Positions 24,601 to 36,095 of a DNA stretch of 64,000 nucleotides are shown here, one piece after another. The notes below the pieces were generated by a model. It worked only from the letters and a program-made list of their open reading frames with translations, was not told the origin of the DNA and did not search any database. Position 1 is the stretch's first letter. Each line of letters opens with the position of its first letter. The DNA is from Sipunculus nudus. Taxonomy: Eukaryota; Annelida; Sipuncula; Golfingiida; Sipunculidae. The stretch covers positions 77,917,401 through 77,981,400 of the forward strand of contig CM049315.1 in the NCBI GenBank assembly GCA_026874595.1, read 5' to 3'. The position numbers and the translations under genes were made by a program.

Positions 24601-26850
24601 GAGTTCTTAATAACGGTTTTATTTAGAATTTAAACATTTGTTTTACAACCTCTCTTCCAAGCGAAGGAGTTCCGTTGAACCACTGTTGTTCGCCCAAGGC
24701 GTGAGGCATATGAGTAATGTTCGCCTCCTCCCATATCTCAATTCCATCCCTGAACCACCTGACGTCATACATTACCCCAGGGGGTAGGGACTCGATTTGT
24801 TCACATTGAAGAACAACCTCTTTTAGCTTTAGTCCATTGGGTAACGAATGAGTTGTTGCAACAGTGAAATTGACAACAGGGTCTAAAGTGAGAGGTGGGA
24901 AGTCGGCTACAAAAGAAAACAATATGAAAAGACCGTCTGGCACAATCCATCGATACACTAATTATCAATAAGTGCATCTAATTCAGTTTCGCTATGACAG
25001 GATGTAATAGGAAGTGAACTACTAACAGGTAAACTTCATGAAGCTGAATAATGATATCTATATGGTTTTATATGTATTCCTTAGGTGATCGGGCACCAAC
25101 CATGCCTGCTAAAATTTCTTTTACTTTTGCGATATTTGCAGTATTATAATATTTAATCTACCAGTAAAATGTTTAATTTGATTTTGTTGCCACGGGTTGT
25201 CCTGATGTTGTTTTAGCTATGCATTGTTTTACGTCGTGTCTCTTTATTTATACAAAGTAAATCAAACTTGATCAATTTCTTTTTCAGTTGGGAAAATTTA
25301 ACTCTAAATTTCTTAATCTGATATGGAGTAAAATGTATCATTGTTATTAATAATGATTATTGAAATAACATGAAAATCAACTTTCGTGAAATAATTTCAT
25401 AACACCTATTAATTACAATCAGAGAAATGTAGAGAAATACATTTCTAAATTAATCTTAATTCAGAGAAAAATAATGGATAAGATATTTACTGGAGCACCC
25501 GGGTCCTCTTCCAGTACTGGAGCTCTGCCCTGGTGGACATTCAGGATATGGACCTGTATTTTAGAAGGTCGATTCAGAAAGAACATTTATGTTCAAACAA
25601 GAATCAATCATAAACTTAAAACAGCAGCCTTGTATATACATATAGTTTTGAACTTCAAATGCAATGTAACAAGTACCAGATACGATATTATAACTGATCT
25701 CTTTTCTAATAAACTTTATGATATTTTATAGGTTTATAGTGTGTGTCATAGCCCTAATCTCCTGGTTTTGCTAATTAGATATCACAGGAGAAACGTTGCT
25801 GAAAAGATGGAACATGACGACAAACGTAAATGTTTTAACTAAAGATAATACTTGTCACGTATGAAGTTCCTGTTGCCAACCGTAACCAGAAAAAAATATT
25901 ATTTTTCACATTTAGGATATTTTCTACCTTAATTGTGTGGTCCCTGTTACTCGAAAAATGGAGGACGCAAAAAGGGATGTAGTAAGAAGATAATGGGTCG
26001 ATGTGTAAATATTCTTGTCATTTGCTATTACACCGATGCTACTGCCAAATGCTTTCATTCCTAAAGTTAGGGATGTCAAGACATATTATACATAAATTTA
26101 CACATAAGCTTTACAAAATCAACATCTTAAAGACAACTTGATCATTATACCAGACAGGAAGCTCTTATATTCTCAGATTATGTACCTATTGCACTCATGA
26201 GTGTCGATACATAATTATTCTGTAAACTCGACTTACCAAAGCAATAGGCTAAAGGGCACCCAGGGACTTGTGGCAGGTAATATACATTAAAATCACCACA
26301 GTTTTTTATCTGGATGTTTATTGTGTAGGCTCGACAGTTCAATCGAGAATGGATGAAGGCCGTAACGTTATGTATGACACCGTCATTCGGCGGTGGCTCT
26401 CCTGTAAATATGAATACAAATTTATATACAATAAAAACAATAAAAAGCCATTGCGACATATTTCTCTATGCACATATGGTCGTGTGTTTACCTTCCATCC
26501 ACACGGGACTGACTGTGCTGCAGGATCCTAAAGCTGGACAGGAGTTTACCATGTCATTGCCTGCTGGGGAAATAACCCGGTACCATGATGGGGACATGCT
26601 GCGGTCACATCGGCCAATGTCTGACATTTGGGTGTGGTTGCTTCTTTGAGCCTCCGGGTCAGACAACACTACATGGTTACTAGGCATGCATGGGTCTGCG
26701 TCTGAAAATAATTTTTATACAATATAATATACAATTACTATAAACTTTGGAAGAAAATGATTTAATTATATATATATCCGAAATGATATGAAGGCACTCA
26801 CGTAGCCCCTTAAAGAAATAGCTCATGAAGATCAACCACCACAGAGCCAT
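15562..26850 (-). CDS. VWDE-like: VWDE-like type I membrane protein: D8C, VWD, EGF and Cys modules (22 exons)
   Basis: Exons (descending): 26850-26802, 26701-26492, 26401-26237, 25553-25491, 24906-24647, 24344-24258, 22797-22578, 21526-21345, 21174-21083, 20948-20885, 20681-20490, 20348-20119, 19872-19737, 19554-19393, 18618-18469, 18210-18090, 17949-17759, 17592-17326, 16740-16630, 16407-16294, 16162-16045, 15698-15562. All have GT-AG introns and compatible phases, giving about 1106 residues. Order: signal peptide (1-16); D8C-like domain (~20-87) with SWYRVISPAG and PVWMEG; Cys region with NCGDF; VWD domain (~430-605) with NDPRIHTFDG and GLCGLYN; one EGF (~780-805); three Cys modules (~947-1061); transmembrane segment (~1079-1103) with RKR tail. 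The order matches von Willebrand factor D and EGF domain proteins, though vertebrate VWDE has many EGFs. It is an extracellular, disulfide-rich surface protein; its ligand is unknown. Two junctions are ambiguous by a few bases (exons 5/6 and 8/9). Confidence 0.92.
16045..18210 (-). other. Exons 16-21: EGF, membrane-proximal region and three Cys modules
   Basis: CPSDCNGHGDCVNG at the end of exon 16 joins NCNCHAGYGSMDCS at the start of exon 17 to complete an EGF domain split by a phase-1 intron. Exons 17-18 carry a conserved-looking extracellular segment ending FDGKCLACDTTSKTC. Exons 19, 20 and 21 (16740-16630, 16407-16294, 16162-16045) each encode one 37-39 residue module of form C-x-I-x2,3-C-x11,12-C-x2-C-[NED]-P-x6-W. 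One module per exon indicates growth by exon duplication. Confidence 0.88.
20119..21174 (-). other. Exons 9-12: von Willebrand factor type D domain
   Basis: Exon 9 ends in NDPRIHTFDG, the VWD entry motif. Exon 10 (20948-20885) gives LEGEFVLYRHKTRPLR. Exon 11 (20681-20490) gives VHVFFTPCRGFITPTCICAV with the paired cysteines. Exon 12 (20348-20119) gives TEGLCGLYNEDTHDDFRW, the GLCG-x-YN closing motif and its acidic loop. The codon split between exons 9 and 10 reads TG|T, giving Cys directly after FDG, if the acceptor at 20949-20950 is used. Confidence 0.9.
22798..24257 (-). other. Intron 6 of the VWDE-like gene (largest intervals without exons)
   Basis: This 1.46-kb intron holds a 13-base G tract at 23991-24003. 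It also holds an unrelated 81-codon open frame on the + strand (23437-23682) with no recognisable motif. The 1.05-kb intron 7 (21527-22577) and 1.31-kb intron 6 neighbours likewise show nothing recognised. Confidence 0.6.
26237..26701 (-). other. Exons 2-3: D8C-like domain and following cysteine segment
   Basis: Exon 2 (26701-26492) encodes DPCMPSNHVVLSDPEAQRS, then CDRSMSPSWYRVISPAG, CPALGSCSTVSPVWMEG. This is the cysteine and tryptophan spacing of the D8C module in uromodulin, GP2 and VWDE. Exon 3 (26401-26237) adds NCGDFNVYYLPQVPGCPLAYC, close to the NCGNFSVYLL...GC..YC segment after this module in VWDE. Both exons begin and end in phase 1, so each could be skipped without a frameshift. 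Confidence 0.88.
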
Positions 26851-26890
26851 GGCGCTGTTCAAGGTAAAGTCGCAGTATTGTACAGTTGAG

Positions 26891-26905
26891 TATATATATA
26901 TATAT
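26891..26905 (-). promoter_or_regulatory. TA-rich core promoter candidate of the VWDE-like gene
   Basis: A TATATATATATATA run lies 41-55 bases upstream of the ATG at 26850. It is in the right place for a TATA element with a very short leader. It could equally be a microsatellite that happens to lie there, with a more distal leader exon unseen. Confidence 0.45.
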
Positions 26906-29367
26906 CGTGTCAACCAGGAAGTGCTCCTAAATCTCGTGGTCAGGGGTTATCCAAACTGCAAGAGTGAGTGGTAAGTCATCTGGGAATTCCAAGTAACTGA
27001 AGGTTATGTGCCATTGACGGTAAAATATCTCGTTATCCCACAAATTTAAGCAGGCTTTTACTTTGTTGTGCCTACCTAGACACATTTTAACAATATTATT
27101 TAAATTCCACTGTTGCTGAAAATCAATATACCGCACTTGCAGAACCTAAGGGTCCGCAACTGCCCATCACAAGAGCTTCAATCGTCCCGCAGTTAAAAAC
27201 CCCGCACCTACATAATTAAATGGCTCGTACCTACCCCGCACATATAACTTTATATCAGCTCAAGTTTCATCCGCAAATGGTCATATGTGAAAAAAAGAAA
27301 ACTACCAAAGAATGATATCAAAATGTTAGCAAAGAATGTCAATCAAATCTTACCGGAAGGTATTATTATATTTCCCTGATAACATGAATGCCCTATTTTT
27401 CCTCGCTGCTGAGTGTGGAGTGTCTTTGAGTTACACTGACCAAAAATTCAAGTAATGTCACCAGAAAACTTTGAAGTGTTTAATTATTATTACGACATTG
27501 CACATTTACGTAAGGATTGTAGAACCAGATGATTGTTTCTTTAGATTGTTGTTTATTAATATGCAATATCATGTATGATGTTAGCGTGGAACGTAGGTCT
27601 CGGGAACCCAGGTGATTTATTTGATGTTTCACTCTTCTTACTGCATCCATTATTGATGTAATAAGTGTGGCGTCTACCATTGTCATGTTCCTTTAAGAAA
27701 CATACTTTTGCATACTAATATTACTGTTTTATCACAATGTTGACCTATTGCTAACATCCACAGATGACCAGAGAGTATCGTATGGCCATACATAGACATC
27801 AGATATGTCCTTCTGTCATAAAAAACGAGATATTAGCAACATATATGGAAGCCAGAAAAAAATGTTCCTTCAATTCTATACGTGCAGGTGTATTGTTTTC
27901 TCATTAAATGAAGAACAAATCTGAAACTCATCCAAATTAATAATATAAATAGATGAATAAATAAAATATAATAGACGAATATTAATATAAAATGATGCAT
28001 CTAATACTTATAAAAGGAATTCGGTTCACGTTTGTTCACAATGTTCTCTAAAACAGCGTTGTGTACAATACTGAGCCATACATCATTTTAAAGGTTATTA
28101 TCCCCGCAGTGACACAGGCGATATGAGAATAAATATTTTTTAATGTACCTATAGTTTTGAGTGATTTTTCAGTTTTTACTGACTTGCACAGAGGTTAGAC
28201 TGAGCACAGCCGAACTGCTTTCGGCAATGACCGGAATGCTTGCATCGTGGTCACTCAACCTCAAAGGACTATTGGTCATATGAATAATTAACGCTTACTT
28301 TCAGTGAGGGATTTGAGCATGTCTGGCCCTTCAAATATGAAAAATCAAGGCTCTCACCCACGTGCGACATTTTTCTAGCTTTATGAAATGGATAGTTCAA
28401 CCAAGGAGGATTAAGGACAAAACCTATTTCAAGGTCCCGCTATTTCAGGAACAGGGGTGAGGTGGGACGGAGTGATGGGGGGGGGGGGGTTCAGGCCTAA
28501 AAATATGTCTGATAAAAAAAGGTTGTGGTGGCTGAAAATGGGATACGGACCCTCTGCATGAAGTCCCGTTGGGTCCGCTACGCTGCTTACGAGGTATGCA
28601 TATTTCTGTTTCTTTCTTCGGGAACAGTTTCCTTGCAACATACATTTAATAAATCTTTCATGTGTTTCTCACATCAACCTTACCTTTATAAGTCTAAAGA
28701 TAGAATACCGTCAAATATCAACGAAAACCTGAATGCCCCCGCGTGTCATTCGGTTTGCTTTGTAATCATCATCACTGACCAGGTCTTCAAGGTAAACATA
28801 CCGGGGTATAAATTTCTTGCCACGAGCACAGAGCCACATAAAATGTAAAACATATTTATACACATTTTATTGAGAGTTTCTCACTGAAAAAAAACATTAT
28901 ATTTTCTGTCAACTTTTAGAATAAAAAATGAGCCAACATTCCACATCTCAGTTACATCTCCCCAACCCCGGTAATAAGCCCGGTATACCGGGTTTATCAG
29001 CTAGTTATAGTATAAACTTGTTTCACGTTCTATGTACATATTATATTTCATCGAGACCACACTCTTGTTTTTTTTTCAACTTTTGTATTAATTTGACAAA
29101 CATTTACACATGACATTGGTTTTGATATGTGGGGATTGGTTTTTGAAGGAACACTTAATCAATACGATTGTTATATACTCATTTTCTGTACCATATAATA
29201 ACTTACTAAAATAAAAATAATTTAAACTATTCGGTAAAGTAATGAAGTGTCACAGGGCATAATTTGTTTATATAAACATAAGTATTGCTTTTTTATCCAA
29301 TAACATATATATAAATTTAAAAATATATAAATATATATATATATACTAAGGCATATATGCTATATGC

Positions 29368-29452
<85 letters not shown>

Positions 29453-30719
29453 CACCGTGCTACAGCGTTCTATGAACACAACAAAGAAACAATGGTTTAT
29501 CACACATTGACAGTAAAGCTGATACATTTCTGTGCTTGGGTATTTCAAAGTGAGGGCTGTTGGGGTTAGATGTCGGATGATCTGGATCAGCACCATGACC
29601 TAGGGGTGAACTGGTCGAGTCGCCCTTGCAAAGCTTGCAAAGACAAACACACAGCTGCGGTCGACCATTATGAATATTCACTTTGAAAGATTTGGCCCAC
29701 AATGCTTCATAGTATATCTTTTCTCAGGTTTTTTAGAGTTGATTTTATTATATAAATCACTCGAATATCTAATTCGAATTTAATGTTTGAGTTCAAGATG
29801 GACTCGGCCTTTTGATGAGGGTTTTCAAAGGATGCATTTTTCCAATTAAATTCAAGTAAAGTTTGACGGTTGTTTTATAAGTTGAATACTTAAAATCTTG
29901 ATGATAAGAGTAAGATATTCTTCATTTTCCTTCTTCCAATGGTAAAATCTTTCATGAAATACCTGTTATATAATTTGTAGATTCACGAGACACTAGTTAT
30001 TTTTCATGAATGTACTTTTTCTTCGCATTTTGTCGACAAAGCGTGGGGAGGAGTGAATATGGCTGAGCTGTTCGTAAATATGTGTTGTCTGGAATTTTTC
30101 CAGTCCTTGTTTAATGTTATGAATGAATGCTAATATTATTGCACATTATAACTACGATGTATATATTAATCAAAAATTTAGTCATAGGAACCCTGCAAGT
30201 ACTTGCTGCATCATGGTGGAGATCCCGTAAAATTATACCATTTTATAATCTCTGCTATCTCTTACTTTTCAGTGTCAGTTTCAATGACGTCACGATTATG
30301 TTCACTTGATAATTCTGTCACTCAAAGTCAAGCCTTTGTGCTTGAGTCGTAACATGCAGGTTTATTCGATAAATTGCAGTGTCATTTTTTAAAATATATA
30401 GCATATTTGAACCTTCAACCGGGTTTGTGGCTGAGGGAGACAGCACATGACTCACAGAGTGAGTGGTAAGTATTTTCACGGTCAGGGTGAGCGCTCTGTA
30501 GGCTTAACAGAAAGGGCGTAGCCAACGACCGTGTTTCACTCACTTTCGACTGCGCCTTTTGGAGGCCCCTCGGTGGCATGACTTCGAAATGGAAACGATT
30601 ACACACCCTGATAAACGCCCGGATATAAAATGAGGTTGATACTAATCAGTCACGTAGTCCGAAACCGTAATGGAATTCTACAGATGTACGTACCTATTCT
30701 TAGTTAACTATGTCCATAG
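26906..30719. other. Intergenic stretch between the VWDE-like gene and the 4.6-kb array
   Basis: No gene was recognised. It contains a G tract at 28477-28489 and the long TA microsatellite near 29370-29449. Open frames around 28429-28848 and 29460-29700 overlap on both strands and show no motifs. Confidence 0.55.
29370..29449. repeat. Long TA dinucleotide microsatellite
   Basis: About 40 uninterrupted AT units, preceded from about 29305 by broken TA-rich sequence. Opposed poly(Tyr-Ile) open frames through it are artefacts. Confidence 0.95.
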
Positions 30720-31507
30720 GTTAACAAACAAGTGGCCCATGGGCCTTGACACTCAGCTGAATGCAAGGAGCCTTGAGCAATAGACAAAAAGACCTCCAGA
30801 GTCAAAATCAAGCATTTTGCCAATAGCCCTAAAATTTAGGTTACAGTGACCTTGATCTACATGCAGCTGCTACCATTTATGCCCTGCCTCCTTATATAGT
30901 GTAAAAATCAAGTTCTTTCACACAGGTTGCAGAAAATGGCCTAGAGTGACATTTTAGGTTTCCAAGGAGATTTTAGGAACCTCCCTGAAAGTAATGTATG
31001 AGGATTTTAGGCCGAATGGATACAATTTGTGCCCTGTCTGACTCACTTGATGCTTAAAATCATGTTTTCTCTCCTAATTTGCAAAATATAGTAACCATGA
31101 CCTAATTTCAATTTTCCAAGGATATTTTTCATGGAACTCTACGGATTTCAAGTTAGAAGATTCTAGGTTTAACACTCATGATCTGTGCCCTGTTAATGGA
31201 CAACTGCTTCTTTTGAAGTTCTCAAAAATAGACATTAAAATGTGTAATAAAATCGAACTAGAATGGCTTTTATTTGCAATGCAAAACAGACATATGTCTC
31301 CCCTCATGGGTCATCCCAAAACATTAGGGGTAAAATATGCAATATCTAAAAAAAAATTAATCTAGATTTTAACAGATTAGACCTTGAAGGGCAAGGTCAC
31401 CGCTTTACGAACTCTGATGACATTTTGGCAGAAAAGAACTGGTGTGTCAAATTTAAAGAAAAAAATTGTCAGTACTTACAAAGTTATTGGGGTTACAACA
31501 AGCCAAG
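30720..31507. repeat. Left flank of the array: diverged relatives of the array sub-repeats
   Basis: This begins with CAAGTGGCCCATGGGCCTTG and contains GGTTTCCAAGGAGATTTTAGG...ACAATTTGTGCCCTG near 30957-31042. That resembles GGTTTCCATGGAGATTTTATGG...CGATTTGTGCCCTA inside every unit. A diverged ACCTTGAAGGGCAAGGTCACC segment starts at 31381. The flank is related to the array but clearly older. Confidence 0.65.
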
Positions 31508-32170
31508 AATTGCATTAATTTGACCAAGATTTTAATAGGAGCAAAGAGTGTTTCAAATATTGGAGGAAAATATGCATCCCTTCAAAAGTTATTGCGTTCA
31601 TAAGACAATAACTATAATTCGGCTGATTTGACCTTGAAGATGCTTATCAAGGTCAGCAGGTTTCAAACTCATCTGAGAATTTGAAAGTAACTATTGATGT
31701 ACCAAATTTGAGGACAAATTTGGAAATACGACAACAGTTATGGGGTTCACAAAAATGTTACATTTCGGAAGATTTTACCTTGAAAAGAAAAGTCAGATGA
31801 AATTTCGGCGGGAACAATGAGTGTTTCAAATTTTGAGAAAAATATACAATCCTTCAAATATTATCTCCTCCACAAGACAATAATTATAATAATCCGCTGA
31901 TTTGACCTTGAAGATTATGGTCAAAATCACCAGGTTTCCCACTCGTCCGAGAGCTTGGTAGGAACAATTGGTGTACTATATTGAAGACAAAATGTGAAAA
32001 ACTTCAAAAGTTATGGGTTAAGAAAATTTACATTTTGGATTTTACCTTGAAGATGAAGGCCAATGTCAGTGGTTTTCGAACTCCTCCGAGATTTTGGTAT
32101 GAACAATAGAGTGTTTAAAATTTAAGCAGGAAATTTATAGCCGCTCAAAAGTTATCGCGATCACACAGTA
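31508..32170 (+). repeat. Module A of the unit: diverged ~130-150-bp ACCTTGAAG sub-repeats (copy 1)
   Basis: ACCTTGAA-like anchors fall at about 31631, 31777, 31905 and 32044, each followed by an AAGGTCA-like, a TTTCAAACTC-like and a GAGAATTTG-like segment. A further diverged copy at 31381 lies outside the array. Confidence 0.7.
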
Positions 32171-32259
32171 TCCTACAGATGGGGACGACATGACAGATGA
32201 TGGCACTGAAACAACATACCTCACAGGGGGGGGGGAGGGGGGCAGAGATAAAAATACAG

Positions 32260-33480
32260 GTGACATCAGCTCTTTGCAGGAACTAATGGTATTCTCCATG
32301 ATAATTATGCATGCAAAGAATCATCGCAATCAATGCACCAGTTATTAAGATACTGGAGTTTTTGTATCAAAATTTTTCATTATTTTCATTACAGTCCCCA
32401 GAGCTTGGAGTATATTGGTGATTGGGACCTTATTTCATGTTTCTAAGATATTTTATTGACCTCCCAGGATGTGAAGTGAGAAGATTTTATGTGCAATGGT
32501 TACAATTTTTTCCTTGTTAACGGATGACAGCTTATTTGAAGGTCTCAAACAGAGAAAAAAATGCGTAAAATATGAAGAAATACAGGTGGCGCCACCAGTT
32601 TGCAGAAACTGCTGAAACACTCCATGATTAATAGGCATGCAAAAAATCATGGTGATCAATGTATTAGTTGTGCAGATACTGGAGCTTTTGTATATTTTTT
32701 TATTATTCCGGTAGTACTTACGAGCCCTATTGCTCAGAGGATATGGGTAACAGAGACCCTATTTCAGGTAATCATGAAGACTTTTCATGAGCCTCTTTGG
32801 ATGATAAGTTAAAAGATTCTACGTCAAACAGTGATGATATGTGCCCTGTTGAAAGATAAAGCTTTATTTGAATTGTCTCAGGAATAGAGAAAAAAAAACA
32901 ATGCCACTAGTCTGCTGAATTGAAGATAGAGTCCATGATCAGTATGAATGCAAAGAATCATGGTGATCAATGCATTAGTTATTCAGGTACTGTAACGTTT
33001 GTATCTAATTTTTAATTATTCTTGGGGGTCTTTTGAGCCCCTTAGCTTGGAGGATATGGGTAACAGAGACCTTATTTCAGGTTTCCACAGAGACTTTTCA
33101 TGGTCCTGTCTTGATGACAAGATAGAAGAGTCCAGGTCAAGCGGTTGTGATATGTGCCTTGTTAACAGTTGACAACTTCTTTGAAGGTCTCAAAATAGAG
33201 AAAAAAAATCGATCAATGCAGAAGTAATTCAGATACTTGTGCTTTTGTATATTTTGTTTTATTATTATGGGGGTACCTACGAGACCCGTAACTCAGAGAA
33301 TATGGAAAACATAGACCTAATTTCAGGTTTCCATGGAGATTTTATGGACCTCCCAGGATGCGGAGTAAAAAGAATTCAAGGTCCAATGGTTACGATTTGT
33401 GCCCTATTAATGGACGGACGGCCGGACGGCATGATAGCCGGACGGAAGACAGACAAAGAGTGATCGCTATAGCTCAGATG
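32260..33480 (+). repeat. Module B of the unit: four diverged ~250-330-bp sub-repeats (copy 1)
   Basis: ATCAATGCA/ATCAATGTA anchors fall at about 32328, 32654, 32965 and 33211. Each sub-repeat also has an AGATACTGGAGCTTTTGTAT-like segment, a GGATATGGGTAACAGAGACC-like segment and a TGTGCCCTGTT-like segment. The module ends with GGACGGACGGCCGGACGG and GATCGCTATAGCTCAG near 33411-33477. Confidence 0.75.
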
Positions 33481-33945
33481 ATCTTCAGTCAGTTGAGCAA
33501 AAAACTGTTAAAAAACAATAACTGAAGCTACAGAATTATGATGAATACAGGTTTGTACATTTCATCAATACATCTTGGAGGGCACAAAGTTGTACAAAAT
33601 CTAAAAGGGCAGAAATTTAATTGAAAGAAATACAAAATCAATAAATATTGTAAGTTAATACAACACACGTTCTGTATTTTATAAACACTGTTATATCTTG
33701 TCGCATTTTTTGTTGTTTGTTGGTTGGTTTACCTTTACGCAGCTTCGATTTTTTTTATTCAATTCTGTTGAGGGTTCGGTAAATGTCTCTTACACACACA
33801 CGGCGATGTCCAGCAGATAAGTGCAGATATGGTCAGAATACTTCAGTTTGTGATAGAAGCACCCAATTTTCGATGTATGTTTCTTTAAAAACCTTTACAA
33901 GAAAAAAAGGTTAGCCAGTCAAAAGTCCAATATGGCCGCATTTTT

Positions 33946-36093
33946 AGCGAACCTGTGAGCTTATGCGATGGTGCGGCGTCGTCCGTCGTGCGTCGTGCGT
34001 CGTCTGTACGTTAACCATACCTATCTCAAAAATGGCAGCAGCTAGCATCACCAAATTTTTTGCATAAAATTAGTCATCTAAAAAACTCAATCGGATTTTG
34101 TTTTTTTTTCCTAGCAGCATTTTGTTAGATTTTATAGGGAAAAAGCTAAAAAAGCTTTAAAAATCTTCTTCTCCGAAACTGTCCAGCCAAATTGTCCAAT
34201 ATTTCACAGAAATAATTCCTTGGAACAATCTTTTTTAAGTTTGTTCGAATGGTTCAAGTTCAGAGATTTTTGGCCGAGATACAGGAGGTTGAACTTTGTA
34301 AACTGTGCAAAAAAGCATATTAAAATTTGAATCTCAGAAACGACTGTAGCTATCATCACCAAATTTATGCCAATGTTGGTCACATAGGTCATATCTGAAA
34401 TTGAGGTATTGGTGCCGCCACCTGCATCGGCCTTTTTTGTACAGGGTCATCAGTGCCTGTATCCTACTGAGGGCTATAAAAAAACTTCTTCTCTGAGACC
34501 ATTTGGCCAAAATGTTTAATTTCGCTCAGAAATGATCCTAGGGTAGTGCTTTCTGAAGTTTGTTCAAATGGTCTCTTTTCAGTGACTTTTGGCTTAGTTA
34601 TGGGAAGCTGAATTTAGTCATATGCCATAACAGCCCATTTTAGCCCAGTGGCTACAAAGATCCTCTCAAAAGCCACTGGGCCAAATTCTTAAATCTCACA
34701 TATTAATTATCCTCAGATGTTGATAATTCAAGTTTGTTCAAATGGTTTTGGTTCAGTGATTTTTGGCTGAATTATGGGGAGCTTAACTTAGCCATTTTGC
34801 TGTATTTATCCATATGAGTTATAAACCTGTGAAATGTTTTTCGACTGATGCCACTGAAGCCAGTTTGTTATGCGATTGTGTGGCGTCGTCCGGCGTCCGT
34901 CGTCCGTCGTCTGTCGTCCGTCGTTTGTACGTTAACCCATACTATCTTGAAAACGGCAAGAATTAGCATCACGAAATATTATGCATAAAATTAGTCATCT
35001 AAAAAACTCTATCGGATTTTGCTTATTTTTTGACTAACTGCATATTCTGAGATTTTATAGGGAAAAAACTAAAAAAAGCTTAAAAAATCTTCTTCTCCGA
35101 ATCTGTTCAGCTAAATTGTCCAAATGATTCCTGGAACAATCTCTCTCAAGTCTGTTGGAATGGTTTAAGTTCGGTGATTTTTGGCAGAGTTACAGGAAGT
35201 TGAACTTAGTCATCTGTCCAAAAAAGCATACTAAAATTACAATCTCAAAAATGGCTTGAGCTATCATCACCAAATTTTATGCCAATGTTGGTCACATGAG
35301 TCATATCTGAAATTGAGGTATTGGTGGCGCCACCTGCACCGGCCTTTTTTGTACGGGGGTCATCAGTGCCCGTATCATACTGACAGCTACAAATAACTTC
35401 TTCTCTGAAACGAAATGGCCAAATTGTTTAATATCACACAGAAATAATCCTAGGGTAGTGCTTTCTGAAGTTTGTTCGAATGGTCTCAGTTCAGTGACTT
35501 TTGGCTAAGTTATGGGAAGCTAAATTTAGTCATATGCCATAACAGCCCATTTCAGCTAAGTGGCTACAAAAATCTTCTTCTCAAAAACCATTGGGCCAAA
35601 TTCTTAAATCTCACAATTAATTATCCTTAGATGTTGATAAATCAAGTTTGTTCAAATGGTCTCAGTTCAGTGACTTTTGGCAGAGTTATGGGAAGCTGAA
35701 TTTAGTCATATGCCATAACAGCCCATGTTAGCTAAGTGGCTACAAAAATCTTCTTCTCAAAAACCACTGGGCCAAATTCTTAAATCTCATAAATTAATTA
35801 TCCTTAGACGTTGATAATTCAAGTTTGTTCTAATGGTTTTGGTTCAATGATTTTTGGCTGAGTTATGGTAAGCTGAACTTTGCCATTTTGCTGTATTTTC
35901 CCATATGAGTTATAAACCTACAAAACGTTTTTCGACTGATGATACTGAGGCCAGTTTGTTTAATATTTTGCAAGAATATTTCCCTGAATCATTCTAATAA
36001 TAATTGTCTTTTATGGTTCCAAAAAATGAATTTTGGCTGAATTATGAAGATTGAATTGAGTCATTATTCCATATATGTTAGCTGTGTGAAGCA
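33946..36093 (+). repeat. Module D of the unit: two related arms headed by CGTCCGTCGT tracts (copy 1)
   Basis: Arm 1 starts AGCGAACCTGTGAGCTTATG at 33946 and arm 2 near 34868 (925 bases apart in copy 2). Both read through a CGTCGTCCGTCGT tract, GTACGTTAAC, TGCATAAAATTAGTCATCTAA and a GGTG[C/G]CGCCACCTGCA segment. Inside arm 2 a further ~190-bp sub-repeat (TTGTTCAAATGG...GGGCCAAATTC) occurs in tandem. This sequence type resembles interspersed repeats I recall as common in bivalves. Confidence 0.75.
34643..34681 (+). repeat. Perfect 11-bp inverted repeat in the unit
   Basis: GCCCAGTGGCT (34643-34653) and AGCCACTGGGC (34671-34681) are exact reverse complements around a 17-base loop. The same pair appears once in each unit, for example near 39236-39274. 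The homologous site in arm 2 is not complementary. Confidence 0.85.
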
Positions 36094-36095
36094 TT

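Larger units (their letters stand above)
31508..36095 (+). repeat. Array copy 1 (left edge, most diverged)
   Basis: 4588 bases. Private differences include TTAATAGGAGC near the start (others TTAGTA), CACAGGG in place of CCCAGGG before the G tract, and loss of 17 bases (GCGAACCTGTGAGCTTA) at the head of the second arm near 34870. Confidence 0.9.

Noticed and set aside
26268-26649. Two + strand frames of 87 and 98 codons
   Set aside because: They lie antisense to exons 2 and 3 of the VWDE-like gene, which are supported by domain motifs and splice phases.
29357-29596. Opposed poly(Tyr-Ile) open frames
   Set aside because: Direct translation of the TA microsatellite.
26961-30472. Shared 16-mer AGAGTGAGTGGTAAGT at 26961 and 30457 as a SINE pair
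   Set aside because: Similarity does not extend beyond the 16 bases, so it is weak evidence for a dispersed element.
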